Shown: piece by piece, positions 40,604 to 53,604 of the stretch
How positions within the stretch are numbered: position 1 is the first letter of the stretch
How the letters are laid out: each line of letters starts with the position of its first letter
Assembly (NCBI RefSeq): GCF_901709675.1
Contig: NC_051106.1
Coordinates: forward strand, 4,970,001 to 5,034,000
Origin: Syngnathus acus
Taxonomy: Eukaryota; Chordata; Actinopteri; Syngnathiformes; Syngnathidae
Direction of reading: 5' to 3'
DNA: 64,000 nt
Notes under the pieces: generated by a model
Databases searched by the model: none
Seen by the model: only the letters and a program-made list of their open reading frames with translations
What the model was told of the DNA's origin: nothing
Translations under genes and position numbers: made by a program

Positions 40604-43229
40604 TGATGGAGTGCAATCACAAGGCCCCACCCCAAACCTAGAAATCTGAAGCAGTTCTAGCTGCTCCTGTCATTTCCCACCATTCACCCACCACTCCAGG
40701 TAGTCAACCAAATCCCATTGGTGCGTTAGGCAAAGCATAGCATAGCTACATATGTTATGTCTGTGTGACAGTGCTTATCATGCAGCTCAAGGGCTCCTAT
40801 CCTTTTACCCAATGCTTATATCTGACACTGCATTGAATCCATGTCTGATGCATATCTTAGCTGACAGCATAGTTGAAAGCCTGCAGCAATGACAGACATG
40901 TAAAAGTATAGCTACATCGTATACCCAAGTGTGTCGAGAAAAGTCCACCGAGGCTTTTAGGTTGCGTTCGGCGTGTTTACAGTTGTTGGCAGACCACTGC
41001 GATTAGAGATTATTGGACGGCAGGCCGCACTTTTTATTTGGGTTGTTGTGACCACATGGGGCAGCATATGGAGCCATTTCCTCTTGTCTCTCCCCAGGAC
41101 TTTTTGGACATGTCAGTTTTAGGGCTTAATCATGTGTTTTTCTGCATGAAAGGAGAAGCAGAGAGCCTGTACCAAGCTGTCTTCTCTGTCCCAAGGTGCT
41201 CCACCAACTACAGCCAATCAATAGTGGCCGTGGTTGCATGCAGACATGCAACGTTTATCAAGGGCACATTTCGGGCCTATTTTGATCCAGCCCCGGCACG
41301 CTAAAGACAATTTCCTTATTGCTCATTTAATTAGAGGGGTGAAAGCTGTCGTGGTGGACAACCAAATCTCAATAGTTCAGCCCTCAGGAAACTCAGGGAC
41401 AAAAGAGACATTTTTCAAGGTCTAAGCCCACCCTCCCCTCATATAGCCAGTCCCCAGCCACCCTTGAGCGGGAAGCGCAGCCTTCCATGTGCATAAAGTT
41501 GAAATAAACTGCAGTCTGTATTTTCATTGGGGAAAGTGAACCCAATTTACACGCTGCTCCATTGGAGATGAGCACTCTAGCGTGCACCTGCAGGTAATCT
41601 CACCCAGATTCCCCCTTTGTGTCCCGCATTATTGTTGAAATAAATAACCTTTCACAGCAATCAGCGTGGGGATCTTCACTTAAATTATCGCCGCACAGAT
41701 AGCTCACTCATGATCTGCTTCTATATCCATTAACTATCTGGGAAAGTGATTTATCGGTGAAGGGTAAGAGGGGGGGGAAAAGGTATGAGGAAGAAAGTGA
41801 GGGAGACACTTTGGTAAGACAATAGTGCCCTCTACTGATTCGGAATTGTCCTGATTCAAGCCGATCATATATTCAGCCCTGATGCTCTGATCAAGTTTGG
41901 GGAATTGGTTCTGCGGCTTATGTAACCATTTTTCTCTGTCTATCCGTCTTCTTTAATTAAATGACTCAATTAAAGCAGCTTTTTTTGAATGGGTTAAAGG
42001 AAAATATGCAGTTTGGAATTTGATCACAATAAGTAAAGTTGAGTTCTGTTGTGCATTTGGACATTGTGCCTTTTTTGTGCCAGGGCTACCGTAACTGCCC
42101 CCCCCCCCCCTTCACCCCTCCATCTCTCCATTGCTCCCCTCCTCTGCCATCCCTCCTTCCCCACACTCCTGTGATGTGTCGTTACACGCTCGGCTGGCTC
42201 CTCTTCCATGACAGACTGTTACTTCCTGGAGCGGAAACGCATTTGATTGTTAACATCTGGGCCATTACAATTGCAAACTAGGGCTCTGTACATCAATCAG
42301 GAAGTGATTTCAAAACAAAGAGACCATCCTCCAATCAATCTATTGGGAAGTAGGGGCATTACATGCTCCTGTAATCCCGGCTAATTAGCGGGATAATGGG
42401 AATGAGATTTATGAATCTGCTGAGGAGAGTGGAGGTGCGAGGGCACACTCAAATTAGCAGGGATGCGTGCCAGGCCGGGCTGCAATAAGAAAAGAGGATG
42501 TGCTTTAGGTGTTTCTTTGCAACATATGACAGAGAACCTGGTTGCTTTGAATTAAGATGAAAGTTTACAATTTAGTCACATCTTGGTCGGTTTTTTTTTC
42601 AAATCTATTATGGTGGTGTCTAGAGATAAAATGATTAAAATGATAAAATGATTGCCAATGTCCCAATACATCTGAATGGAACCATACGTATAAATTCCAT
42701 ACAAGCAAATTGTTCCGATTTTTTGCTTTTTGCACTATATTAGCCAACATCAATTTTGTAACAGGTGGCGTAATGTTAACTTTTCAAAAACATTTAAATT
42801 AAAGTTTAAACAATTAAACCAATTGAAATTTGCTCAGATCTGATGTTGGAAATGAACGTGTGATTTTATTGTAAAATATATCAAATGTACTGTACAGCTG
42901 GTAGTGTGTCAATGTGAAAACTAAGCCGTCATGATATCTATTGTTAATGCGAATACAACATTTTAACACTTTGACCTTCGAGTTTTACCCTTGTCTTTAA
43001 TGCCTCCTACACTTTGAGGTCTCCTCGTAATAGAGCGTGACGAACTACATTTTACTAAATGGCATAGAGTACATCACTGCGTGCGCGCAAGCTACTGTAT
43101 CCCAGGAGCGTAGCAGCGTGGTGCCACCCTGCAGCATCTTCCTCCCTAGCGGCCCACGGGCCTGACCTTGCCAACTGGCTGGGGACATCTTCTATTAAAG
43201 CCGCGCACTGTGATAAGGCCATTTCTTTT

Positions 43230-43400
43230 CCTTCAGCATCCCTTTAATGTCATCCCTGAAATATGAAGTCATTAAGCGATATTAAAACAGTGCTGACAAA
43301 CTAATTAACAGAAGACATTATACGGGATGGGCTCGATTAATCCGCTTTAATTGCTCTTTTAAATGGAGGCTCCAATTAAAATTAATAAAGATTTACTGGT
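43230..43400. promoter_or_regulatory. Candidate conserved non-coding element
   Basis: Non-repetitive sequence with ctttaatgtc, cattaagcg, actaattaac, gattaatcc, ctttaattg, ccaattaa and aattaataaag in about 170 bp. Position about 2 kb downstream of the prox2 stop suggests a prox2 or esrrb enhancer, but this is inference from composition alone. Confidence 0.25.
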
Positions 43401-44246
43401 GATCGCACCAAACTACACCAAGAAGTGGTTGTCTGAAGGGCAGTCTAAAGTCAACCTCCCTTATTGTTAAGTTGCTCTCCCCTTGCTCGCTATGCCCCCC
43501 CAAAAAAAAGCTTGTACACAAGCACGAGCGTGGAGATTAAATGGGCAGAATGTCTCAGACCTCCCAATTGACTGATTCCATTCCTTCACAGCCTCCTGAG
43601 CCGCTTGATCCCGTCTTTATCCTCCCTTGTTAAAGAAGATCCAAAGTCAGAGTCAATTCAATTGCATGGAAAATGCCTTCGCTGATGTATATTTTTTTGG
43701 AAACTCAACAATACAATAATAATAATTTTTGGGATTATATTTTGACAGTGGAAGTGTGTGAGATTTAATATTGAGGCAGGGGGGTGGGTGTAATACTTAA
43801 AATGTTCGCTAGATGGCGACGTTTATCTTTCCTGTGCTCACGTGCAGACAGTCTCATTCATGATTAGACTTATATATATACTTCTCAGAAATCCACTAAA
43901 TTACTGTGTGATTTTCTATTTCAATTTCATCTTGGTCTGTGGCATTTTTCATCTTCATTTCTGAACCAACTTTGCTTCATCAAACTTTTTTTTTTTTTAA
44001 ATCAACCCATTTAAGTGGAAGCCTTGTCAGCCGGAGGCAATTGAACAAGTGAAGGTATTTGTCTTTGTTTTCTTTCATTATATCAGAGGTTACCAAGTCC
44101 TATTCTGAAAATGTCACCAGGCAAATTAATTGGAGCAAAGCTCTCTGCTTCAACCGGAGGCATTTAATTGTACTGAGGATGTAAATCAATTTGCTGAAGA
44201 AGGCAGCTCTAATTGAAAAGACATGTCTATTAAAAGATTAGTGTCG

Positions 44247-45744
44247 TTTATTGTTTCCTGTCTTTCTCATCAACAAATCCAACTAATGTTTTAATTTCCT
44301 TAATGTTATCATTTCTGATGTAATTGGTGCTTGGCTACCTAACAGCTTTTCCAATTAAATGTTTGGTTTGTTACCAACACATTGGCAAGAAAAAGCGGCA
44401 CTTATATATTGTGTTGTCTTGTCTCGGGTCACATAACATAAAGGTAACTTTTAGCGTTATGTGACAGAAACGCAATATAAAATCCTCCTTTATAGGCCAG
44501 CGAAGGTAAAAAAAAAAAATCTCAGCAGTGATGGTACATTGTGATTTCCTAGGAATATTGTAATGCTCATTTGAATGACCCTTGCAGAGATTTATAGAGA
44601 TAATGTGTTGCAGATTTCTAATTAGCTAAATAGTCCATTAATTAGTTTTAAAAAGGTTGATGACCTTAAAGGCATCAAAAAGCAACGTTTGCAATGTCGT
44701 CCAACTTGTGCGCATGGCGCATGCTTTTGCAATCAGTGTGCTTTTGAGCGGCCGGGCTGCCTGGAAGAAAGAACCAGTGGGTTTGTGGAATTCTGCTTCG
44801 GTGGCACAACTGTGTTATGAGGTCACCTCGGGCATTAGTCACGAGGAGGGAATGCATTGTGGCCGTTTTTTAAGAAAATGGCAGTTGTCGGCATCCGCAG
44901 AGGCCACACAATGAATGCAGGCCTTAGAAAGTTGACTTGAATTGACTCTGGTGGACAATGTGAACAGAATAGTTGGGGTCAACGTGGATTAGAGGCACCT
45001 TCAGGGCTGACGGGCTGGACACAGTATTTTCATATTTCAACACGTGCAACTGAAAAGAAAGCTTTTAACGGAATTGATTACCGTGAAAGAATAAAACGTG
45101 TTGTCATAATTTAGAGCATCTTTAATTCCATTATCATCCATTACAATGTAGTATATTACTGAAATATCCGGATTGTACTTTACATTTGTTTCCACGTGCA
45201 CTTTATGTTAAGCAACTGGTGTACAGCAAATTCACAAAACATTATAACACAAAACGGCAAGTGCATTTTTTTTTTTTCTGTCTCAATACAATACTCTAAA
45301 TCAAGATAAACTACAAGTTGATTGTAAAGTGATGGGCAGAATGAACAAAGAAATAAATTAATTATTGTTTATAATCAAAGATGCTGTTGATTCAGTCTCA
45401 ACTACTTTGTGGTCTAAAAAAGAACAACAAATAAAAGAAAGCTGAGCTCCGCCCAAGATATGGCACTAAAAGGATTACGTACATTTTTCTAAACAACTAC
45501 AAACTCAATAACTAATTGTGCGGAGGCGGATTATATAAGTAAACACAAGATGTATAATACACAAATGAATAATTCATTTTAACAAGAATATTAACAACCT
45601 ACCTAGTCATCCAACATAATCCAACAGCTACATTTCACTTCACTAGTAAAAAGCACTACAAGAAATGATCAAAATACGCAAGTGACTAACTTTTCTCATC
45701 AGTTCCTACGTTATATTTGTCATCACATGTTTTTCCGCTTTGGC
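44247..45744 (-). terminator. prox2: Probable prox2 3' UTR
   Basis: Non-coding DNA following the prox2 stop. Candidate signals on the minus strand are ATTAAA at 45121-45126 (3' UTR about 0.6 kb) and AATAAA at 44247-44252 (about 1.5 kb). The sequence cannot decide between them. No competing gene is seen; the open frames around 44.66-44.91 kb have no family match. Confidence 0.4.
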
Positions 45745-48700
45745 CTACAAATAAGAGGACGTCTTGAACTCATCTGGGACGTCACTGTCTAGTTTACAGA
45801 TGACCTTGTAGATGGCCTTTTTCCAGGAGGGGTCCGAGTCTTTGGCCACAGAAATAGCTTTGTAAAACTCATGCAAAGTAATCTCGGCAACCTCCAGGAA
45901 TTTGTCTGGAACCTGGAAAAGACAGGAAGTGGAGAGACTGAGTGAAGACGGGCGGGCATAGATACACGGAACACGGCATCTTGGTTGGAATTCGCTAAAG
46001 AAGCCCATCATTTTTTGTTTTCATCACTCATGATAACAAATGCAGCACAACAAAGGCTGCCTTAATTAGCCTGACTTGATCTGAGGAGAAAGCTAAACAT
46101 CAAGCTTTTCTTCAGTTCTTCACTTCAGAAGAGCGTGGCAAAAGTAATCAATTAATCGACTGTTATGAATTCTGAGAAAGGTGTGGAAATGAAATTGTTT
46201 AAAAAATTCTACCACTACTATTAATAATAATAATAATAAGAAGAAGAAGAAGAATATTTTTTCATTTCAAAATTAATCCTGAGAAAACATGTTCCAGAAG
46301 AAAAATTCGGCCCTTAGTCATTTCCTCCTTTTAAAAAAAACGAGCAAGTTAATTGTCAACATAGTCAATCAGGAAAACTAAAAATGTTAGTCAAATGCTC
46401 AATCCCAATTAAGTGTTATGCAGATATTGTTTGTTTTCTTTTTATTTCCTTTTACTGAGAAACACGGTAATTAAAACTAAAAATTGAAATACTGATATGA
46501 CTTTGCTATTCTGCTTGGCAATTATTACTCAGAGTTCATAGAAAGATTTCTAATGCAATTCAATCAACAATAGTATCAGGCTCATGAGGTGCAGTCAGAA
46601 GAGAGACAACAGCCTCGTTTCCCATCAACCGGTCAGGCGGTCAGCACTAGTTGTTGGCATTAGTTATTTTTCTTTCCCCTCATCTCCTGACACAAAGCAT
46701 CCCTGGGAAAGGAATGTCTTAGTCCCAAGGTAAAGAAAACGGTCCCATCCCTTTCCCACTGAGTGGCCTTCTGCCTTGCAGTCCGCAGCGTCTTTCTCAG
46801 CATTCCGCATCAGTAGCAATCTCACCCTCACTCAGGCGTACGGGCTTCTCTAATCCGGAGTTGTTTTAGCGGGATTTTGCGGCTTCCTCTTCCCACAGAG
46901 TGATAAAACATCACTCTGGAGTTTAGATAATGGCGGCGAAGGCTGGCAAGCCACAGGTGCAGTCGGAGGACGTAGGTGAGCCGTGAGTCACATGCGAGGT
47001 GATAACTGGAATGCTGATCAAGTGCTTGTCTATCCATTTTCTGGGCTGAATGACTTTGAAAAACAAACTAATTTTTTTCCCTTAAATATTGTGATTGTGT
47101 ATTTTTTAACATACACAAGCAATACATTATTCGATATGACAAGATACAAGATTGGATTTATTATACATAAACCAATATGTGGACTGTATTTTTTAAGATC
47201 CAAATTTATCTCGAGAGACAATATAATAGTAATATAAAATATAAAAGTAATATAAAAGATGAAATAGTGACAGCACTTACATGGAAGTCATTGGCCTTGT
47301 TGTAGTGCATGTTGAGTGCACGGAATAGCTCCGAGTCTCTGCTGACGCTGATGTCTTTGACTTCACTGATGCCGTCCACGATGGCTTGGCGGGCAAACTT
47401 CTCCATTTGGATGTAGTAGAACTCCCTGAAGTTGCTGAACCACTTGATCAGCTGAGATGTGATGCAGCGATTGAACTGGAGACAGAAAAAATGAAAAAAA
47501 TTCAATTAATTCTTAGAAGGCAAAGAATAAAGACGAATTTCAGGATGAAAAATGTTATTATAGACTTCATTTCAATAGAAATGATTAAGCTCCGTGTTCT
47601 CAAATCAAATCGGTTTAATGGACTTTGAAGGCTCTCGCAATAATTGACTGCACTAACTTGCGTTTCAGTACCTGTGGGGCAAAATTCCAGCTAATAGTCT
47701 GTCAGCCTATTTATCCGAGACACAAATTACGCTGATCTTTTCCCATCAATGTCCAGCGTAAAAGAAAACACCTGCCAGGCCTGTGTATTTCTAAACGCAG
47801 TCTTGACATTAGTCGTGTTGTTCTATCTTGTCATCCAGAAAGATGAGTGAAAGAGGCGCGGGGGGAAAAAATGCCTAAGGGCTGGGCAGGCATCAAAGAC
47901 GCTTCTTCCCACTGGTGTGATGGGTGTGAACGCGATGTGCTAAGGACAGAAGGAAGCTTCCCTCTCGCTGACTCCAGCTGATAGAATGGAATCAGACATC
48001 GGGATTAGGCGCTCTTTTGTTCCGTGCCACTTCCCAGCGCCGGATTGTAAGCAAGGAGGAGACGTTCGCAGGCCGCCGCCGCGGCATCCTCCCCCCTGAC
48101 CCGGGGGTCAACATAGGCAGGGGCCCAGACCGAGAGAGGATGAGAGGACAGAAGAAGTGGGGAGAAGTTTGTTATGCAGCATGCCTGATGTGAAAAAAAA
48201 CCACGCAAAGACAAAAAGAACGGATGCCCGGAGCTAAGAACAGCTAGAGACACAAGACCGAGGCCAACAGGATGTTGTGTTTAGACCCAGCAAGTCTCTA
48301 ATACCAACTCTGTTGACACTCAATAGCAATGAGAGTCCTTTGTCACTCCATTTGCTGACTGGAGTGGCTTTTTTTACACAGAGAATGGCTCTGTATCTCC
48401 CTTTGCCCCCCAGGACACACTAGCAGCTCAGCGGCTTTGTTTTTTAAACCCTCTGCGTTTTTGTTCCTCTCCTCCGACACACTGCCGGCCGGCTCTTTTC
48501 TGTCCTAAAGTCGATAGCGGTGGAGTTGGACAAAACAGTTTGATGTTAGAGTATATTACCTTGACATCGGGAAAGAATGTCTTCAGGACATTGGAGCTGG
48601 GATAGCGAGTGTAGAAGAACATCAGTTTGGCTTTCTTCAAGTGACTCGGGGTGAGACCCTCCTGGATGTTCATGATCACGTTAAGGCAAACACAACGGAC

Positions 48701-51700
48701 AAATAGTCACATGTGGTGCAAGGTGATAGTGGAGGAGAGTATTGTGTTGCATCAATCTTGGGCTAAATTTCATTTAGCTGAAGACTAGCTGGAGTCAATA
48801 ATGACCCTAACATGTGTTTATTGGCAAAACAGAATTACGAATTAGATTAGGGATTTTTAATTAGCGAGGAAAGCACTTCATGGCTGGCTGTTAAAACCAA
48901 AGAGGAGCTAATTTAAAGACAGCATATGTCACACTCTCTTCTCTGTCTTCAGAAAAAAGGGTGGTTTCATTTTACTTCTGCAAACTTTTTTTTTTTTTTT
49001 TTAGAGCTTTAGATTAAAAAGATATATTTACAACAATTTAATGAGTGCTGTTTCTATTTGACTTTTTCCCCTGTGGCAATGAAGATGTTATGGAGCATTT
49101 CCTCTGTAGTCCACCAACATGCCTCAGGTCACAAAATTTTCTCATTGGGCCACAACATAATACATTTATTAGAAAAGCCTACCTTTGAAACCGGGATGAA
49201 AAATTAATGTGCTATTGTTCAAAGAGTAGCAGAGTCATTAGCGCTCAAAAGCTAAAATAAAAACTAAATTTTAAAAAATTCTCCCAAGTATGAAAAATAA
49301 GATATTTTGACTAAATAATTTCTTCCGGAAATGTAATCAAACGCAATCAATGGTGAAAGATATGAATGGAGCATCTTGTCTCACACTGATTTTCTTTCGT
49401 TGTTCACACAAGTCCAAGCTGCCGCTGTCATTTTGCACTTTTGTGCAGTTGTGTGCATTCTGACAAAGGTACACAATAACATATACTCAAGACAAGAGCT
49501 CAAGTGTTATGGTTGGGAGCCACTTGTGGTTTCCACCAGCACTCACATGTGACCTTTTCTATGCACCCCCATTACTATGATGATGGAGAAATAGATCCTG
49601 CACCTTTTCAAGTATGAAAAAAAAAAAAGATGCTTCCTGAAACAGAACACGATGCTTTCTCAGCCTTTGAAAAATCGGCGTTTGTTCCTGGCAGTTCTTA
49701 TCAAAGCCTTGTATTCCTTTTTATTTGTCTTTTTGCGGACTTAAAGTCATTACTCTGGTCAGATTAAAGAAGACGCAGTAATTTTCGATAGGAGGGGAAC
49801 GAGATCAAAGAAATAAATTCTCCTTGAAGTTACTATCTGTTCTAAAACTGACCAGTGACTCAAAGCTCCATTATAGTGAGGGGAGCATGAAAATATAAGA
49901 CGCCACCGAACAGTGTGTCGATACTATAGAATATTGTTGACTGCCTCCCTTTTTTTTTTTTAAGCCCCTTTTTTTTTTTTTCAAGTGATGTTGCAATTAC
50001 ATATGTGAATATCTTTCACTTAATAATCTCTACCTAACAAAAAAATATATTTGTGTAGAATTTTCTGTTTCTGTTTTTAAGTAATTGAGGCTAAGATTTG
50101 TTCTGCAGATGAGTTTAGCAAACATTTGTGTGAGCTTTTTTGCCGTATCATTGTTGGTGTTTTGTGTTCTTTTTATTTTTGGTTGCTGTTTTTTTTTTTT
50201 TTTTTTTGTTTTTTTTTTAATCCCCTATGGGCCACCATAGCTCAAACTCATGACAGCTTTCGACGAATCGTAATTCTGAAGTGACACCAAGTGAAAGAAA
50301 AATACCTAGAATAAATATAAATATCCATCCATCCATTCTCTGGACCACTTATTCAAAAAAAAATCTGAATAATGTCTCATAATTTTCCTCATAAATTGAC
50401 AAAGGTTATTTAATTGAATGTCTGTACCTAATACGATATCTAAGGGTTGCTTATTCATGTTATTATCTCTTATTCATCATTCTACTCCTCGATTCACTTA
50501 ATTCTTTGATATTTTGCCTATGTGATAGAATAACTCAGATCTTACAGGTAATTTCTCTCTGGTCTGCTCTTTCAGATTCAAAATATTTTTAAAAAATATG
50601 TTAAGTTTCTGGACTACTTTCACACTTTGTTTATGTTAACCACATGTTGCATCATGTAAAAAGGTGAAAAGCAGATATTCTGTCTCAATAACAACTTTGG
50701 TGAAAGGATATATTGAGAGACATGTAGGGGTTTCGCTCGGCCATATTTTGCAGCTCGCCACACTCGAGCTTGACATGGGGGAGGCAGAGAGTGTCGACCG
50801 TCACAGGCCCCAGAGCAGACGGACGAGAGTGGTGGCTGAGGTGACTGGGTGTCACTTTGGATCTCAATGCGATTGTGTCCCAAGGAAGATCTACTGGATC
50901 AGGTGAGGTGCTCTCCATGGAATGGGGCAAGCAGTGGAGAGCCCCAAAGTTAGAATGTGGCCCATACTTGAGAAGGTGCTCCAGGATTTGACTGTCATGC
51001 AGCGGGGCACTGTAGTTGAACTGGAATGGCGTCTGGTGGACCGGATAGGGCCGCTTCACTGCGGAGGCGACCGAGCTTAGAGGTGTCGTCACCGGTTTGC
51101 GAACCACCAAAGAGAGCGCCTCTGTCTGGTCTTGGTGCGGCTCTGCGTTATCATAATAGTCCAAAGAGTGGGGCTTGGCAGAGCTCTCTTCAGCATGCGG
51201 ATGTTCCTGCATTGAAGCATCTTGTTGATTCTTTCTGTTATCACTTGAACTGATCTTCACTTCTGGAGATGGACACATTCGCTGTTGAGAGGACACATCA
51301 AGTCCTAATGAGGACACGTTTGTCAACACACGGTCCACACAGTCATTCAAAGCTCTGGACAGCTCCTGCTTCAACATTTCCCGAAGGTTCTGAGTCTCTC
51401 TTTGTTGAGCCGAATGACTAACTACTTTTATTCTGTCGCCACACTCTGGATTCATCCTAATCTTCCTCTCAAAATCTTCAGTGCCCGTGTAGCTGCTTCC
51501 CGCCGGAGTGTAAAAATCAGCAGCTGCCTTGTCTTCATGATCTGCACCTTCCTGCTTATAAAGCTGAAGGAATTTTTCCTGGAGTTGACGCAGAAGCTTT
51601 TGCATGCTGTGGAGCTGCTCTTTCAGTTTGTGACACTCCTCATCTTTGGTGTTAGTATCATCATCAGCTTTTCCGCTCGCCGGCCCTCCAATACTGTGCT

Positions 51701-52226
51701 CCTGATGTTGAGGGAGCCGTTGTTTGCGTTTATTTTCCCGATACGCTTCTCGAAACTCTCTGGTGTCTCGGGAATCAACCTCGGGTCGCTCGCTCTCCCC
51801 AATTGGCTTGTTGTTGGGAGAGCCTGCCATCACCCTGATGATGTTCTCCACCCGGGCTCGCTTAGCTTGAAGGTGGTCCGTCATGGGCGGATCTACCTCT
51901 GCGCTGTATCTTGTTGAAATGTGGCAAGTGGGGGAGGATGCTTCTGTTGTGCTGTCCTTTGACGACACACTGCTGCGGTCATCCTGTCCAGAGTCAGTGG
52001 CAGTCGAGTTTGAAATGTAAAAATGGCTTTCATCAAGTGCCCTTTTGCTGTGCATGGTCTTTCGGAGAAGTTGCGATATGATCGAGCCGTTGGGGTATGA
52101 GGAAAGTGGCTCATCGTAGATGTTTCTGCGCAAGCAAGGCAGCAAGGGACTGTGTTTGTCATCCTCAAGGCAGCCTTCATTTGAGCTGTTCACACTCTGC
52201 TCTTTAGGGCTGAGGTTCATGTTCAT
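45745..52226 (-). CDS. prox2: Prospero homeobox protein 2
   Basis: Nuclear transcription factor of the prospero family, 661 residues from four coding exons: 52226-50712, 48667-48560, 47475-47281, 45912-45745. Recognised by alignment to Prox1: ISQLLRK (49-55), [11 protein letters not shown] (121-131), basic [10 protein letters not shown] (161-170), a coiled-coil-like stretch (about 197-225), [12 protein letters not shown] (366-377), a possible SUMO site VKLE (485-488), then the homeo-prospero domain from about 507 to the end, with [34 protein letters not shown] and [17 protein letters not shown]. All junctions are phase 0. The C-terminus is several residues shorter than Prox1. Linkage to dlst and rps6kl1 points to prox2 rather than prox1/prox3. 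The start is the first ATG in the large exon; an in-frame alternative two residues later and a possible upstream extension exist. The intron before the domain is AT-AC type. Confidence 0.93.
46221..46254. repeat. AAT/AAG trinucleotide microsatellite
   Basis: TAA units running directly into AGA units, about 34 bp, in the last prox2 intron (45913-47280). Confidence 0.85.
48668..50711 (-). other. prox2: U12-type AT-AC intron in prox2
   Basis: On the coding (minus) strand the upstream exon ends ...ATGTCTCTCAAT and the intron begins ATATCCTTT, the exact minor-spliceosome AT-AC donor. Near the 3' end is CCTTAAC (48686-48680), matching the U12 branch-site consensus, and 12-13 nt later the intron ends in AC before ATCCAGGAGGG. 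Splicing here gives [16 protein letters not shown], aligning without gap to Prox1 SPYSGSAMQEGLSPNH. No phase-0 GT donor in good context is available near this point. Drosophila prospero is known for a U12 (AT-AC) intron near its homeodomain, so an ancestral minor intron is plausible. Length 2,044 bp. It also holds several long T-runs (48.98-49.00, 49.95-49.98, 50.19-50.22 kb). Confidence 0.93.
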
Positions 52227-52256
52227 TAGGCTCGACACACTTTGTAAAATCACACT

Positions 52257-53415
52257 CTGAAAAGATGGGGAAGAGTGAACACGGGTAAGTAAGTAACTAA
52301 TAAATGCATTTAAAGTTATAATGGGAAAAACAATCGTTGCACATTTTAAAAGTCTGAATTTTTCTGTGAACAGAAGTAGAAAAATCTTTTAATGATTCAT
52401 ATTTGTGCTTATCTCATCTTTTTTATAGGCCAAAAAACAGGTACAGATTTCTTCACCCATAAACAGATGTTGTTTTTTTTAAACAGTAAAATGTAGATAC
52501 AATTTAGAGTATGAATGTCACACTGTCGAAACCAGAAAATGCTGTGGTATTTGCAACTTGCAAGACAATAAGGAAGCAAAACCTTGATCGGAGGCAATAA
52601 GGCTTTCTTCCTTTTGATCTTGTGGTAGAAACAAATAGGGTAAAAGAAAGATTGTACAGATGTAGAAATCATTTAGAAGAGGAATTATCAATCTTTTTCT
52701 ATGTCATCAACAAACAGACATGCATTCACTTTCTCTTTTAAATTTCATTGTCCTCACTGGCGTTTACATTTTTTTCTATTTCATGAAATTGATCATAGAC
52801 CTTGAGGGTATTCTTAAAAGAAGATGGTATTTGAAAATTGACGTTTTGATTCGCTAATGTACATTGCACATAATGTTAACTAAAATTTGCTAATTAATGT
52901 GTGTTTTTTTTATTCAATCTCTGTTAATATAATGTTATTTGGATGTGTAGAAAAGTAAATTCTCATGATTCCAAATGCAATTTAAAGAAATGTACAATGA
53001 TGCACATATTGTAGAAAGCAAAACTGTTGAACACCTTGACAGTATATTTTCTAAAATTTAAAGTTCAAGTCAAGATGACCGGTGAGATTTGATTATCAAA
53101 ACAGTTACTGAATGACTGGAATAAGAAGTTTACGTCAAAGTATTCAGTTTAAAAGGTACGGTACTCTGAAACAAGTCTTGAAAACCATCAGTTATATATA
53201 AAAAAATATATTTTATTAATAAAAAAAAAACTATTTTTACAAACTAAATATGGGCACTATATATATGTATGTGTGTTTGTGAATTTTAAATTTGAACTAT
53301 CACATAATCGGAGCTTCTAAAATAGAACAACAAAACAATGGGATGGATGGTTTGAACACCACTTGGATGTTAAAGAACAAAAATAAATGAGTAATGTGAC
53401 GGGGATCTCCCTTAC
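52257..53415 (-). other. prox2: First prox2 intron
   Basis: Bounded on the minus strand by a CAACAG/GTAAGG donor (exon ends at 53416) and a ttttcag acceptor before the large exon (exon starts at 52256). AT-rich, with A-runs near 53.22 kb and no coding signal. Confidence 0.6.
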
Positions 53416-53604
53416 CTGTTGCCGGTCTGATGGCCTCACGCTCAATGTGATGTGAGCAGTGTAACAGCAGATGCATTGTAGTGCCCTTGGAGGCGTGACC
53501 ATGAACGCATCACTCACGAGAAAAGTTGAGTGGCAGCCCACGCTGGCTCCTCGAACCTGCCAACAAGCATCATGCGGTGCTTGATAAATCCTGTGCATAT
53601 CCAT
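53416..53604 (-). other. prox2: Probable 5' exon of prox2 (mostly UTR)
   Basis: A CAG/GTAAGG donor sits at 53416/53415. The frame upstream of it is open for 63 codons from an ATG at 53604-53602 and is in phase with the large prox2 exon through the splice, so a longer N-terminus (73 extra residues) is formally possible. The extension (for example VRPSDRQQ before the junction) does not resemble Prox1, so I treat it as leader sequence. The transcription start is not determined. Confidence 0.45.

Larger units (their letters stand above)
37025..44246. other. Gene desert, right part
   Basis: No supported coding gene. Contents: AT-rich low-complexity DNA (37.15-37.21 kb), a short TG/CG run (37.98-38.03 kb), a hAT-like element (38520-38810), a GC-donor exon-like segment (38932-39007), a homeodomain-core cluster (39.27-39.56 kb), an array of a dispersed 18-bp word (40.26-40.60 kb), and further non-repetitive ATTA-bearing stretches at 42.3-42.5 and 43.2-43.4 kb. 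The prox2 3' UTR may reach into the right end. Confidence 0.6.

Noticed and set aside
41038-41425. Open frame with an acceptor-like ctctccccag at 41097 (DFLDMSVLGLNHVFF...)
   Set aside because: No convincing donor, no recognised protein, and no partner exon. Kept only as background.
50685-50712. GT donors near the end of the large prox2 exon (for example CAAA/GTTGTT)
   Set aside because: They break the frame with the next exon and have weak context. The AT-AC pair is the only solution that restores the conserved protein.
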